From NCBI GenBank assembly GCA_037349315.1, contig JBAIAC010000068.1:19869001-19933000 (forward strand): a DNA stretch of 64,000 bases. The letters are read 5' to 3'. The notes below the pieces were generated by a model. That model searched no databases, was not told where the DNA came from, and saw only the letters and a list, made by a program, of their open reading frames with translations. Shown piece by piece: positions 1 to 11,659 of the stretch. The first letter of the stretch is position 1. The number at the start of each line of letters is the position of its first letter. Position numbers and translations under genes: made by a program. The stretch is from Chelydra serpentina. Taxonomy: Eukaryota > Chordata > Testudines > Chelydridae.

Positions 1-154
1 AACGCACGTATGGGGAGATCTTGGTGGATCAGTAAATTGCCTGGACCACTACCGCTAATTGGTTATAGATTCTCATGCTTATTGCCAAAAACAGTTGAGT
101 CAGTAGGCCTTTAGTGGGCCTATGCAGCAGCCTTAGCATAACTAAGTCAGGAGA

Positions 155-1107
155 CCAGCTCTGTTCAATATCTTCATCAACGACTTGGATATTGGCATAG
201 AAAGTACGCTTATTAAGTTTGCAGATGATACCAAACTGGGAGGGATTGCAACTGCTTTGGAGGATAGGGTCATAATTCAAAATGATCTGGACAAATTGGA
301 GAAATGGTCAGAGGTAAACAAGATGAAGTTTAATAAGGAGAAATGCAAAGTGCTCCACTTAGATAGGAACAATCAGTTTCACACATACAGAATGGGAGGA
401 GGCTGTCTAGGAAGGAGTACGGCAGAAAGGGATCTAGGGGTTATAGTGGACCACAAGCTAAGTATGAGTTAACAGTGCGATGCTGTTGCAAAAAAAGCAA
501 ACATGATTCTGGGCTGCATTAACAGGTGTGTTGTGAGCAAGACACGAGAAGTCATTCTTCCGCTCTACTCTACGCTGGTTAGGCCTCAATTGGAGTATTG
601 TGTCCAGTTCTGGGCACCACATTTCAAGAAAGATGTGGAGAAATTGGAGAGGGTCCAGAGAAGAGCAACAAGAATGATTAAGGGTCTAGAGAACATGACC
701 TATGAAGGAAGGCTGAAGGAATTGGTTTTGTTTAGTTTGGAAAAGAGAAGACTGAGAGGGGACATGATAGCAGTCTTCAGGTATCTAAAAGGGTGTCATA
801 AGGCGGAGGGAGAAAACTTGTTCATCTTAGCCTCTAAGGATAAAACAAGAAGCAATGGGCTTAAACTGCAGCAAGGGAGGTTTAGGTTGGACATTAGGAA
901 AAAGTTCCTAACTGTCAGGGTGGTTAAACACTGGAATAAACTGCCCAGGGAGGTTGTGGAATCGCCATCTCTGGAGATATTTAAGAGTAGGTTAGATAAA
1001 TGTCTATCAGGGATGGTCTAGACAGTCATTGGTCCTGCCATGAGGGCAGGGGGCTGGACTCGATGACCTCTCGAGGTCCCTTCCAGCCCTAGAATCTATG
1101 AATCTAG
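155..1107 (+). mobile_element. CR1 LINE, 5'-truncated, reverse transcriptase C-terminal half
   Basis: The translated frame carries the CR1 reverse transcriptase block FADDTKLGG (from about position 221), then the conserved C-terminal region with [16 protein letters not shown] and [10 protein letters not shown], and ends near 1020. One nonsense codon, TAA at 470-472 where related copies have CAA (MSQQCDA), interrupts an otherwise continuous frame. The 3' end has the CR1 tail (GAGGTCCCTTCCAGCCC) and closes with ATTCTATGA-like octamers at about 1090-1105. It is 5'-truncated just before the FADD motif. The tail differs from the young CR1 copies elsewhere in the window, so this is another, older subfamily. 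Confidence 0.9.
185..1021 (+). pseudogene. CR1 ORF2 C-terminal fragment with a single nonsense codon
   Basis: This is the remaining 3' part of a LINE ORF2, which encodes endonuclease-reverse transcriptase. It holds the FADDTKLGG active-site motif and the thumb and C-terminal domain. Both parts lie in one reading frame, separated only by the TAA at 470-472 (probable CAA to TAA transition). Endonuclease and palm motifs upstream are absent because of 5' truncation. It cannot encode a working enzyme. Confidence 0.85.
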
Positions 1108-1839
1108 GAGGGGTGTGGGTTTGAGCGACTACAAGAAGGGAGCTTTTCCCTGCCACCTTCCTGATAAGATCTCTGTTGAAATGGCTGAGGAATGTGTTTT
1201 TAGAAAACAGGAAGCTTATCTCTATTTATCCTCTGGGATGTGTTTGTCTGGACCCTTAAGCATGTGGACTTTGCAAAACCATATCTGTCTAATTAATGGT
1301 CTGAGGAAACACCTTGCTTAACACCTCTGAAACTGCTTAACACCGTTTTTTTGATTGACATCTTATTGTCGTACTAACATAATAAATAAGGGGGGAGAAG
1401 TTTGGGCTAGATGGATAACTTTGTGGACACATCTGAGGTTCCCCAACGGCAGATGGAAGATGGACCATCGGACATCTGTCACGGTACCACTCAAAAACTG
1501 CTCCAGACTTTGGTAATTATTGAGGGTTGGGGTGTTTTACTAAGCTATTGAGGACGTATGTAAGTGCTTGAGACTAAATGAAGTGTAGCTTTAAGTAACA
1601 GAACTCTTGTATTGTACTGCTTGTGCTAACCATCTATCGGTTACAGCCATGTCCCCATTGATTTATTTCCTGCCACCACCTCGGCAAGGGTAAAAGTTAC
1701 CATCAGCTCTGGGTTCAGAAAACCCCGGGTAACACACTCAATAATACTGCGGAAAGCAATCCTACGTTATAAAGGAAATGGATAAAATAGCCTCATGGAA
1801 TCAGAGAAAATGGAGATGACAAAGGCCTATTGTGTTAGG
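1108..1839. other. no gene recognised
   Basis: Unique-looking AT-moderate DNA. No conserved frame, RNA gene or familiar repeat is seen. Confidence 0.5.
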
Positions 1840-2245
1840 ACGTGTGATTTTATAGCACTGGAGCTGTGGGTTCAATCCCTGGCTCTACACTGCAAACTAC
1901 CCATGTGAATTTTGGCAAATCACTTAGCCTACAAGACCGAGAAGTGCATGTATAAATTCATCTCCATTCAGCTAAGCACATGCTTAACTTTTAGTAAATT
2001 CCCACAGACTTCAAGCACACGCTTAAAGTTAAGCATGAGTTCAAGTGCTTTGCTGTATAGGGACAGACTGAGGCACTTTCCTGACATAAGGAAATTAAGG
2101 CCCTGATTCAACAATCTGTAAAATGGCCTTAATAATACTTCCCTACCTCACTGGGATGTTAGGAGGATACATACATAACCATTTATAAGATGCTCAGATA
2201 CACAGCAATGAGGGCTATAAAGGTAGACAGATAGTCCTTCTCCCT
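1840..2245 (+). repeat. MIR-like SINE remnant
   Basis: The segment from about 1865 has a tRNA-like B-box (GGTTCAATCCCTGGCTC). At 2110-2240 it has the MIR-type 3' part: AATCTGTAAAATGG, then TACTTCCCTACCTCA, then a GATGCTCAGATAC tail. This is the sense order of MIR/CORE-SINE elements found across amniotes. The middle is diverged, so this could be two fragments. Confidence 0.55.
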
Positions 2246-2284
2246 GCCTACTGAGTTATTTACAGTATATTTACTTCTGTTTTC

Positions 2285-2575
2285 TCAAGTACATTGTTAA
2301 TGTCTCTAGTGGAGTTTCCACCACTTCCCTTAGTTGGCTTCTTCAGTCTAACAGACCACACAGTCAAGAAGTTTTTCCTGATATTCAGTGTGATATTTGT
2401 TTTCAGTTTCACCTGATTACTCCTAATTTTCATCACCATAAATAATCACTCTCCCTCTTCTGCCTTTGCAGTCTTTAAATACCAGAGGACAGAATAGGTC
2501 TTTCCCATGCCATCTCTAACTTCTATCATGTGTCCACACTCTTCAAAGCAATCCTGAAAGCCCTCATTTTGCTTT
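2285..2575 (-). repeat. old CR1/L3-type LINE 3' remnant
   Basis: Phrases such as GTTTTTCCTGATATTCAG and TTTCACCTGATTACTCC match the antisense of CR1/L3 C-terminal coding sequence seen in better copies in this window (compare 26.7 kb). Heavily diverged, with no open frame. Confidence 0.5.
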
Positions 2576-3444
2576 GCCATGAAGATACAGACTGACAAAC
2601 AACATTTTGCCAAACACCACATTTGTAAGTATAAGCGCGGAATCCACACATATACAATGAGATGACATAACTTGTATGCTTCATCGTAATTTCTTTTCTC
2701 AATGTTATTGGGATGACAGAGAACATGGGGAAGGGAGGGAAATAGGAAAGATCTTTGATAAAATCTGAGCAGATCAGTTGAGAAGAAAAACAGATGGGAA
2801 GTACCTTTTGACTGTGAGCTGGGACAAAAACACTATGTCCTCCTGTGAAAGATCCATAACATCAAGCATACCCAAGTACCATGGGAATGCTGCAGCTGCA
2901 GCATGCTAGATTCACTTGGGAGCTATCCAGCAACATAAGATGTCCTGAAAAGCATGATTACTAGCAGTATAGACAAGTCTCCCTGTCACTTCCTCGGCAG
3001 GTAGTCAGTTCCAAATCTATCCCAGGTCAGAAAATACTGACGTTGTTAGCAGCTGACAGTCCTGTGTAGACAGGCATTCACATCGCAACTGAGACTAATT
3101 CACGTTTTTATCAGTAGTCACAGCATGTAGGTCAACTATAATATGGAAATGCAACACTCAGAGACTGTCTTCTCCTTACATTTTTGTCCATTGCCAGCAC
3201 AATGGGGCCCTGGTCTTAGATTGGAGTCTGTAGGTGCTAGTGTGATACAAATAGATCATCACAACATCGAGTGTCTCAGCCCTAGAGATGTTTCTGCCTC
3301 TGACAGTAATGAGACATACTGGGGGGGGGGGGGGGGGCTGTGTGGGGAAGTTCTCACGAGGACTGTCCATCTTATACCTGTTCTGTCGCTAAACAGAGGA
3401 CTGCAGTCATGACAACTGTCAAACCAGCACCTTTCATCAGGCGC
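2576..3444. other. no gene recognised; poly-G tract
   Basis: No conserved frame. A run of 17 G lies at 3321-3337. Confidence 0.5.
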
Positions 3445-3456
3445 AGTGAAATATTT

Positions 3457-3786
3457 TCATTGGAGCAACTTCTGTTCGTGAGAGAGACAAGCTTTCAAGC
3501 TACACAGAGCTCTTCTTCAGGTTTGGGAAAGGTACTCAGAGTATCACAGCTGAATACAAGATGGTCCCTTAGAATATGTGCTAACTACTTATGCTAAACT
3601 ATCTGTTCAATCTTGTATTAAAGCTGTGACACTCTTAGTACCTTTCCGAGACCTGAAGAAGAACTTTGTGTAGGTGAGGGAGACAAGCTTTTGAACAACA
3701 GAAATTAGTCCAATAAAACATATTACCTCACTAATCTTGTCTCTCTAATATGCTGGGACCAAAATGGCTACAACAACACTGCATAT
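3457..3786 (+). mobile_element. fold-back retroposon-like element, family B copy 1
   Basis: The two arms are inverted copies: GGAAAGGTACTCAGAGTATC near 3525-3545 pairs with sequence near 3625-3650, centred near 3585. The constant 3' end reads GGCTACAACAACACTGCAT and is shared with the copy at 7.2 kb. The flanks carry a 12-bp duplication with one mismatch (AGTGAAATATTT 3445-3456, AGTAAAATATTT 3787-3798), long for a DNA transposon and typical of target-primed retroposition. On the minus strand the left arm has a hammerhead-like core: CTGAAGA (3514-3520), stem II 3508-3512/3497-3501, GAAA (3493-3496). No protein coding. Family name not asserted; a non-autonomous Penelope-like element is an inference. 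Confidence 0.7.
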
Positions 3787-3823
3787 AGTAAAATATTTGA
3801 CATGAGTTACCTAAATAAAATAT

Positions 3824-4380
3824 CAGAGGGGTAGCCGTGTTAGTCTGGATCTGCAGAAGCGACAAAGGGTCCTGTGGGACCTTATAGACTAACAGAGGTA
3901 TTGAAGCATAAGCTTTCGTGGGTCAATACCCACTTCTTCGGATGCAAGCAGTGGAAATGTCCAGAGGCAGATATAAATGTGCAGGGAAGATTCAGGCTAG
4001 AGATAACGAGGTAAGCTAATCAGGGAGGGTGAGGCCCTCTTCTAGCAGTTGAGGTGTGAACACCAAGGGAGGAGAAACTGCTTTTGTAGTTGGCTAGCCA
4101 TTCACCATCAGCTCAGGACTAAACAAAGACTATGAATGGCTAGCCAACTACAAAAGCAGTTTCTCCTCCCTTGGTGTTCACACCTCAACTGCTAGAAGAG
4201 GGCCTCACCCTCCCTGATTAGCTTACCTCGTTATCTCTAGCCTGAATCTTCCCTGCACATTTATATCTGCCTCTGGACATTTCCACTGCTTGCATCCAAA
4301 GAAGTGGGTATTGACCCACGAAAGCTTATGCTTCAATACCTCTGTTAGTCTATAAGGTGCCACAGGACCCTTTGTCGCTT
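3824..4380 (-). mobile_element. fold-back retroposon-like element, family A copy 1
   Basis: A near-perfect palindrome with arms of about 250 bp (3855-4104 and 4133-4382) around a 28-bp loop. A single-copy end (3824-3854) contains AGGGGTAGCCGTGTTAGTC. The flanks carry a perfect 13-bp duplication CTAAATAAAATAT (3811-3823 and 4381-4393). Each arm holds a hairpin GTGGGT/ACCCAC followed by GAAAGCTTATGC. The second member of the family is at 47.8 kb. Orientation is set by the constant GGCTACCCC end, here on the left. The arms are nearly identical, which suggests a recent insertion or arm homogenisation. Confidence 0.75.
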
Positions 4381-4744
4381 CTAAATAAAATATTTTAAGG
4401 TGAAAGAGGCAGTGCCTGGAAGCAAGAAGGCTAGCTGTGTTTGTCAGAAGCTCCTATGCTAATTTTGTAACACACCAGTTCACTTGCTTCCATTCACTTG
4501 GTCTGACTCATCACACCAATAATGAAGCAATAATGAAGAAAGACAAACCTAAAAGAGAGCAGGGCATGGGTTTAGAGTAAGCTTCTCTGACATTTTGTGA
4601 CTTGCCAGCTGCTACAATAGGCTCTGATACCTTAACCAGAGAAAAGAAAGTCATGTTGGAATTTTGGAACCAGAAGAAGTAATGAGAACCCACCAGGATA
4701 CCCGCCCCACTAAGGGATGGTACAGAAGGCAACAGCACACAATT

Positions 4745-5050
4745 AGAATTTTTGGGAACATAATACCTAGCATCTACATAGCACCTGTCTAACTAGGTAT
4801 TCATATGGCCCTCATCACCGTAGCATCTGTGCACCTCACAATCATTAATGGCATGATTAAATCAATTAAATTAATCATTAAACGGCACCCTTGTGAGGTT
4901 GGCAGGTATGATCCCCATTTGACAGACTGCAAACTGAGACAAATGGCAGAATATGTGAGTTGCCCAAAGAGACACACTAGGTGAACTAGGAAATAAACCC
5001 AGGTCTCCTGAGCCCTAGGACAGTGATCTGTCAGCTACTAGACCATCTTT
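4745..5050 (-). repeat. MIR-like SINE
   Basis: Antisense MIR-type order: CATAGCACCTGTC, then TGATCCCCATTTGACAGACTG, then AAACTGAGAC, then CCCAGGTCTCCTGAGCC. Diverged and non-coding. Confidence 0.6.
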
Positions 5051-5084
5051 CCTATCCCTACCACCTTTCACTGTTGATTTTCGG

Positions 5085-5215
5085 CGGTTACATAAGCCTC
5101 AGACCATCCCTGTGAGCTAGGAACATATGTATTATATCCATTTCACAGATGAATAAATGAAGGCAGACAGAAGGTCAGTGCCTCGCTCTGGTGACAAAGC
5201 AAGTCACCAGCACCA
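5085..5215 (-). repeat. MIR-like SINE fragment
   Basis: The core ATATCCATTTCACAGATGAA with flanking CCTGTGAGCTAGG matches the same ancient SINE class as the preceding element. Confidence 0.5.
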
Positions 5216-5679
5216 TCAAGGACAGATGCCATTGGCCTGCTATAACTGCCACTCCTCACAAGAATCCCAGTGTGATGGGAAATTCGATTCCCTCACATAT
5301 GAACATGAACGTTAGTTTATCCTGCCGGATCCCGCACACAAATCCACAAAGTGCTGCCCTATTGCATCCAGTACAGTATCTTGACTCAGACGGTGGCCAG
5401 TGCCAGCTGCTGCGGTGGAAGAAACTCTGCTATGTAGTTATGGGGTGACCTGCACCTAAGGTTAGTCCCTCTTACAGACCTGCTGTGGCCAGGAGGCTCC
5501 TGGCTGCCCTATGCAGGCTCCTACCCAGGAGCCTCTCCTGATCTGAGGAGCTGAGGAGACCATTCGTTACAACTTGAGCCTGAGGGAATCTCCAGCCTAG
5601 GAGGAGGATTACCACAGACATGTATCCTAGGACATAGCCCGCAACGCACCCTATGGCCACAGAGCTGAAGCTATGGTGA

Positions 5680-5940
5680 CAGCAATACTGGGAAGTTACC
5701 AGGATGCAGCAGCGAGAGTCCCCTCAGCCAAGGAGCACAGGACGAGGAGAAGCCAGGCCTAGGCCCCCAGCTTTGGGCCAGCAGCCCAGCCAGATCCCAC
5801 TCCCAGCCTAGGGCAGGCAGAAGCCCCAGTGCACCTACCTCCACCTGCTCCCCAGCCCAGGGCAGACAGAAGCCCCAGCACCCCACTGCTGCCCAGTCCA
5901 GGGCAGGCAGCAGCCAGGGCAGAGACTCAAGAAGCTGCCA
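5680..5940. repeat. GC-rich minisatellite-like block
   Basis: About three imperfect units of CCCAGCCYAGGGCAGRCAGAAGC (near 5800, 5855 and 5895). This low-complexity block produces spurious open frames on the minus strand. No conserved protein. Confidence 0.6.
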
Positions 5941-7149
5941 GTTATCAGGTCACCAAACCAGGGAGATAACCAACCAGGAGCACAGCAATCCCTATAGCTC
6001 ATGCCAAGCTGCGGCCTTGTCTGTCTTTCAGTTCTAGAAAATAAGGACATTTGCTGCTGTTTATGTAGATAAGAATGAATATTCATCATATATTCAAATC
6101 ATGGCATTACATCATTACGCAGATCTCTAGATTTCTGAGCCTTCTACCTTACCAGGTAGCCAGGAGTACTAAAACACAGTAGTTAGAGTTTGAGATATGC
6201 CTTGAAGATTGATAGGTTGTAATCCCTTCCAAAACTCTTGGCTTTTTGTTTTTCAATACAGCTTTATCACTGTAACTCAGATTATTCTTGCGAGCTACAT
6301 AAATGGCTGATCCTTTTTGGAACTCTAATGTATCCCAAACGTCTCAAAGGGTTAAAAGCCAAACATTAAAAGCCAAACATTGGAATAGCCATTCATTTCC
6401 AATCCTGCGGCCTGTAACACACAACTTGTTAACGCTGCTGCAGAATTGAGACATTATTTCAGGGCTTTATTTGGTTGAATATCACATGCCTCTCCACAGA
6501 GCCTCTGACACCACAGCCACCATGGCTAAAAATGATGGACTAATTCATCTGACCTACCAGTTCTAGGAATTGTCAGCTATTTGAATTCAAAGGCAAAGCT
6601 GTCTTTAAAAAAAACCTTGCTGCTGGTTTTGTGCTTATAAACCTAAATAACTTAGCTCCTTCTAGGTGAAAAGACATAAGAAAAGCAGCTGAAAATAGAA
6701 ACAAATAGAGTAGAGAAAGAAATGTACTAAAAACTTTGATCCTCCACTTGGGAGCCCTTTTCAGGCAACAGCCATTGCTTGTGCTAATTTTGGAAAATTG
6801 AACATAATTATAAATAAATCAGTGGATTCCTGGACTAGTGTTTGATCATCTCTTACATAAAGAAATAAGCTTTGATATATTTGTTAAAGCATCTGTTTGG
6901 CAGGGATATCACTTCTGGAAAATGAAGCAATTTAAATTCTAGATACAAGGTTACAACACTTTGCCACCTATTGAAATGCCTTTACTCAACTGCATAGGAA
7001 CTATTTTACCTTTTTTGCATGAGGCATGCTAGTTCATGGTGAAAAATTCACTGTTTCCCCCTTCCCTTTAAAATGTGCCAGAAAGGAAATTATATGCCTG
7101 ATAAAACAAACTGAAACTAGCAGTGTCTTTTCCAAACCACAGTCAGATT
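5941..7149. other. no gene recognised
   Basis: AT-rich non-coding DNA. A small direct repeat AAAGCCAAACATT occurs at about 6355-6380. Nothing else is identifiable. Confidence 0.5.
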
Positions 7150-7293
7150 AAACAGTCTGAGGAAGAGCTCTGTGTAAACTTGAAAGCTTGTCTCTCTCAC
7201 CAACAGAAAGTTGGTCCAAATAAAGATATTACCTCACCCACCTGGTCTCTCTAATATCCTGGGACTGACATAGCTACAACACTGCGTACAACA
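7150..7293 (+). mobile_element. fold-back family B copy 2, 5'-truncated single arm
   Basis: It shares the 3' half of the element at 3.5-3.8 kb (TTACCTCACCCACCTGGTCT, CTAATATCCTGGGACTG, then GCTACAACACTGCGTAC). The hammerhead-like core reads CTGAGGA (7157-7163), GAGCT (7165-7169), GAAA (7182-7185). The 3' half of stem II has decayed. Its left end is uncertain. TGATAAAA at 7099-7106 and 7296-7303 may be a target duplication. Confidence 0.6.
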
Positions 7294-8576
7294 AATGATA
7301 AAAATCCAGTATGTCAGTCACTGGTGTTTGAGATTTAAATAGTAGTTCTCAATCACTATGGGACTCGTACGCCAAAAATCTGCAGCATCAGGCTACTACT
7401 CTGAAAACTTCCCTGCCACATAGATACCATCCCAACATACAGCCAGCATTGCATGTGGCTCTCTGGGGTTTCCAATTATAATTTATATCTTCCCCACATT
7501 TTCAGGTTTCAGTTCTTTTTCTTGTGGATATTTCTATTTTCAACTCTTTTCTCAGACGGTGAAGCAGAGATCAGGTAGAATTTCCTCTAACTGCTCTGCA
7601 GGTCATATCAACGCGCACAACTGAATACTTACAATAAACTACAACATGAGCCATATTTCAGAACAGACCCAAATACTGGAATAGACCAATAAAACATTTT
7701 ATTTCCTGCCTAAACTATATAATATTTTTTCATTTGATATAGCAAAAGCTGGAAACATCCCTTATTAAATAAAGGTAATATTCCTAACCATTCTTCCAAT
7801 GTAATGAAAGATTGAGTTGATAATTTAATTTCTGATTTTCAGAACAAGGGAAAACAATACTTGGATTTACTGCGCCTTTCACCTTCAAAGTACTATGTAA
7901 ATATTAACTCTCCTCACTACCTTTCTCATACCTGGATCTCACTCCCGTATAGCTGGTTTCTAGCCAGGACTCCTCTCTCTGAATAAGGAAAGGGCAGGGT
8001 GGTCACACATCCATCGGACACCTGTTGAGAACACCTGGACTAGTGTGAAGCAAAAACGAGTCAACATCACTGTTGACCTTAGAACTTGGGCGTTCTGGAC
8101 TCTCAGTCCCATACTTAGGAAACACCTCTAATTAAAAACAAATACAGATATGTGCAGTAAGAACAATTACTTGAAAACAAACAATGGACACAACCTGTGT
8201 CCATGGTGGACATGGCAGTTTTCCTGTGGACGTGGCAGTTTTCCACATACAAAATTGCCAATTATCAGCAACAGGAGCTCCACACATGGAGCAAATGCTG
8301 AACCAGGTCCCTTATTTCAGCACTGCCATAGAACTAATAGCGATTGTATTTACTTTTAAAATGGAGATTAATAATAATTCTAAGGTCTGTTTATGGGTTC
8401 TGCTGGCTGCACAGGTTGTTTGCTGTTTTTCCATTCTTACAGGAAGAATGAAATTAATTATATCACAGCCTGAGGGTACACCAAACACTTCATCCTCCTG
8501 TGTTTCCCCAGTGTGAAATAGACTTCAAACCAGGAAATGAAAGAAATAGCTGAAAAGAACAAAATAACTACCATGT
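7294..8576. other. no gene recognised
   Basis: AT-rich sequence without a conserved frame. Short open frames at 8.15-8.5 kb have no recognisable domain and no splice-supported context. Confidence 0.5.
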
Positions 8577-10060
8577 CATAGAATCATAGAATATCAGGGT
8601 TGGAAGGAACCTCAGGAGGTCATCTAGTCCAACCGCCTGCTCAAAGCAGGACCAATCCCCAACTAAATCATCCCAGCCAGGGCTTTGTCAAGCCAGGCCT
8701 TAAAAACCTCTAAGGAAGGAGATTTCACCACCTCCCTAGGTAACCCATTCCAGTGCTTCACCACCCTCCTAGTGAAAAAAAAGTTTTTCCTAATATCCAA
8801 CCTAAACCTCCCCTACTGCAACTTGAGACCATTACTCCTTGTTCTGTCATCTGGTACCACTGAGAACAGTCTAGATCCATTCTCTTTGGAACCCCATTTC
8901 AGGTAGTTGAAAGCAGCTATCAACATGCCCCCCCCACACCCGCATTCTTCTCTTCTGCAGACTAAACAATCCCAGTTCCCTCAGCCTCTCCTCATAAGTC
9001 ATGTGCTCCAGCCCCCTAATCATTTTTCTTGCCCTCCACTGGACTCTTTCCAATTTTGTCACATCCTTCTTGTAGTGTGGGGCCCAAAACTGGAAACAGT
9101 ACTCCAGATGAGGCCTCACCAATGCTGAACAGAGGGGAATGATCACGTCCCTGATATTGAACAAAACTGGCCTCAGGACCGACCCTTGGGGCACTCCGCT
9201 TAATACCGGCTGCCAACTAGACATGGAGCCATTGATCACTGCCTGTTGAGCCCGACGATTTAGCCAGCTTTCTATCCACTTTATATCCATTCATCCAATC
9301 CATACTTTTTTAACTTGCTGGCAAGAATACTGTGGGAGACCGTATCAAAAGCTTTGCTAAAGTCAAGGAATAACATGTCCACTGCTTTCCCCTCATCCAC
9401 AGAACCAGTTATCTCGTCATAGAAGGCAACTAGGTTAGTCAGGCATGACTTGCCCTTGGTGAATCCATGCTGACTGTTCCTGATCACTTTCCTCTCCTCT
9501 AAGTGCTTCAGAATTGATTCCTTGAGGACCTGTTCCATGATTTTTCCAGGGACTGAGGTGAGGCTGACTGGCCTGCAGTTCCACGGATCCTCCTTCTTCC
9601 CTTTCTTAAAGATGGGCACTACATTAGCCTTTTTCCAGTCATCCGGGACCTCCCCTGATCACCATGAGTTTTCAAAGATAATAGCCAATGGCTCTGCAAT
9701 CACATCTGCCAACTCCTTTAGCATCCGGCCCCATGGACTTGTGCTCGTCCAGCTTTTCTAAATAGTCCTGAGCCACTTCTTTCCCCACAGAGGGTCACCT
9801 CCTCCCCATGCTGTGCTGCCCAGTGCAGCAGTCTGGGAGCTGACCTTGTTCGTGAAGACAGAGGCAAAAAAAGCATTGAGCATATCACCTTTTTCCACAT
9901 CCTCTGTCACTAGGTTGCCTCCCTCATTCAGTAAAGGGCCCACACTTTCATTGACTTTCTTCTTGTTGCTAACATACCTGTAGGAACTCTTCTTGTTACT
10001 CTTAACAGCCCTTGCTAGCTGCAACTCCAAGTGTGATTTGGCCTTCCTGTCCCCCTGCTC
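8577..10060 (-). pseudogene. CR1 ORF2 pseudogene (RT palm plus C-terminus fused by deletion)
   Basis: Readable fragments include [23 protein letters not shown] (split mention: the SNKKKV and [10 protein letters not shown] motifs), [10 protein letters not shown] and [15 protein letters not shown]. After the deletion the sequence rejoins at the LVRPHLEYC region. The FADD catalytic aspartates are gone, so no reverse transcriptase activity is possible. Confidence 0.85.
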
Positions 10061-10068
10061 CTGCATGT
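8577..10068 (-). mobile_element. CR1 LINE with internal deletions
   Basis: Minus-strand CR1 of the same subfamily as the copies at 26.5 and 36.2 kb. The 3' end (low coordinate) has the ATTCTATGA octamer tail and the GGTTGGAAGG motif. The reverse transcriptase palm ([11 protein letters not shown]) is at about 9335-9370. Next to the intact copies, a block of about 372 bp (FADDTKLGG through the thumb start) is missing at the junction near 9151/9152. About 17 bp is lost near 9723 between GCA repeats. The 5' truncation falls near 10068. Confidence 0.9.
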
Positions 10069-10774
10069 CGCTTACCCCATCTTCCATAGAGCTGGGAGGA
10101 CACACGAGGAAGGGAGCTGCTGCCTTAGCCAGGAGCTGCAGCTGCCGGGCTTGCTGATCTAATTAACAAGGCAGTGTACTTCTGACCCCACTATTGATAC
10201 CTAATTGGAAATGAGCATCTCTCTCTCTCAAACAAACAGGGCTTGTAGAGTGTGAGAGTTAACCTCTGAGGGGCTCAGCCAACTGCTTCATTCACTTAGC
10301 AGTAAGGCATTCCCTGGGAAATATCCCACCCTCTGACTCCTCCACCTCAACCAACCTTCACTATCATCATCGCTGTGTACCAGTATTCAATTGTTTGTTT
10401 AAAACTTATAGTGTGTGTGTTATATATACAGTATAGTCTTTTGTCTGGTGAAAAAAATTTCCCTGGAATCTAACCCCCTCATTTACATTAATTCTTATGG
10501 GGAAATTGGATTCGTTTAACATTGTTTTGCTTAAAGTCACACGTTTCAGGAACATAACTACGTTAAGTGAGGAGTTACTGTAGATATATGGGGGGGGGGG
10601 GCAGACTGTGTGCACACACATGAACAGATGCACGCACATCATCTCCCTTGAGGTGGAGTGGGGATAGCAAGAACTCTGGAGAGAGGAGGAATATTTGCAG
10701 GAAAAGAAGATCTAACGATCCTGGAAAAGCTTTTTGGAATGAATTTGAGGACACAAGTAAAGCTGTGCAAATAA
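10069..10774. other. no gene recognised; poly-G tract
   Basis: No conserved frame. A 12-G tract lies at 10590-10601. Confidence 0.5.
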
Positions 10775-10897
10775 ATGATGTTTTGGTTTGCAAACCCATT
10801 TGGCCCAAAACATCTCATTTGAGGTATTTTAATTTTAAAAAAATGGAAGTAAAATTTGGAAAAAAAAAAGTCAGTTCAAATATCTTATTTAGAATAC

Positions 10898-10940
<43 letters not shown>

Positions 10941-11112
10941 CGCTGGAAGGGCCCTCAAGAGGAAGCAAACATTTTGATTTTGGGGATTTTTTTGTTGGCT
11001 GAAACAATTCGGCAGATTCAACAGAAATTTGCAAAAAGTTTCAGTTGACCCAAGTCTGCATTTCTGCGCAAAACAAGTTTGTGCTGACAAATTTCACCCA
11101 GTTCTAGTCTCA
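10775..11112. repeat. unclassified dispersed repeat (copy 1) with (TA)n
   Basis: It shares a block with 20.9-21.2 kb: ACAATTCGGCA, then AATTTGCAAAA, then CTGCATTT, ending AATTTCACCCAG(T/C)TCTA. A (TA)n run at 10902-10939 sits inside it. No coding. Likely a MITE or SINE of unknown class. Confidence 0.5.
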
Positions 11113-11659
11113 AGAAGGCTGAGTGTGGATGTACTTGTAGGACAACACTGATCAAAATAAATATTTCCATGGACCTTCATTATGAATTGTCTGGTCAGAT
11201 GTCTTGCAGGATGAGGTCCGTAGAAAGAAATGTGGAATCTGGCCCAGTGTTTTGTGAAATCTTGATTATCAAAAGTTTGGGACTAAACTACGCGGTCTTG
11301 TGGAGAGACAGTATTTCAGAATGTAATCAGAGAAGAGCACTGTGAGGGCCATTGAGCTTTCAGACCTGTTTCTATCCTGGATTGTCAGAGAGCCTTCCAA
11401 GGCCTGGAGACGGCTTCATTTTCAAGAATTCTGCTTCTTAACCACATCTCTATAAAAGCAATACAAATTTTTATCTCCTCGTTGTTCATAAATTTTTAAA
11501 TATTTCTGTTTAATTAACTTATTTGATTGCTTGCGTGGGCCCATTTTTTGTCTTAATAAAAGCAAAATGAAGTTCAAGTGTATGTATAATTAAATTTAAT
11601 GTGAAGTTACAAATGAATTACAAAGTAGAAGTAGTTTCTTTTATTTATCATGAGTAAGG
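11113..11659. other. no gene recognised
   Basis: Non-coding AT-rich DNA. Confidence 0.5.
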
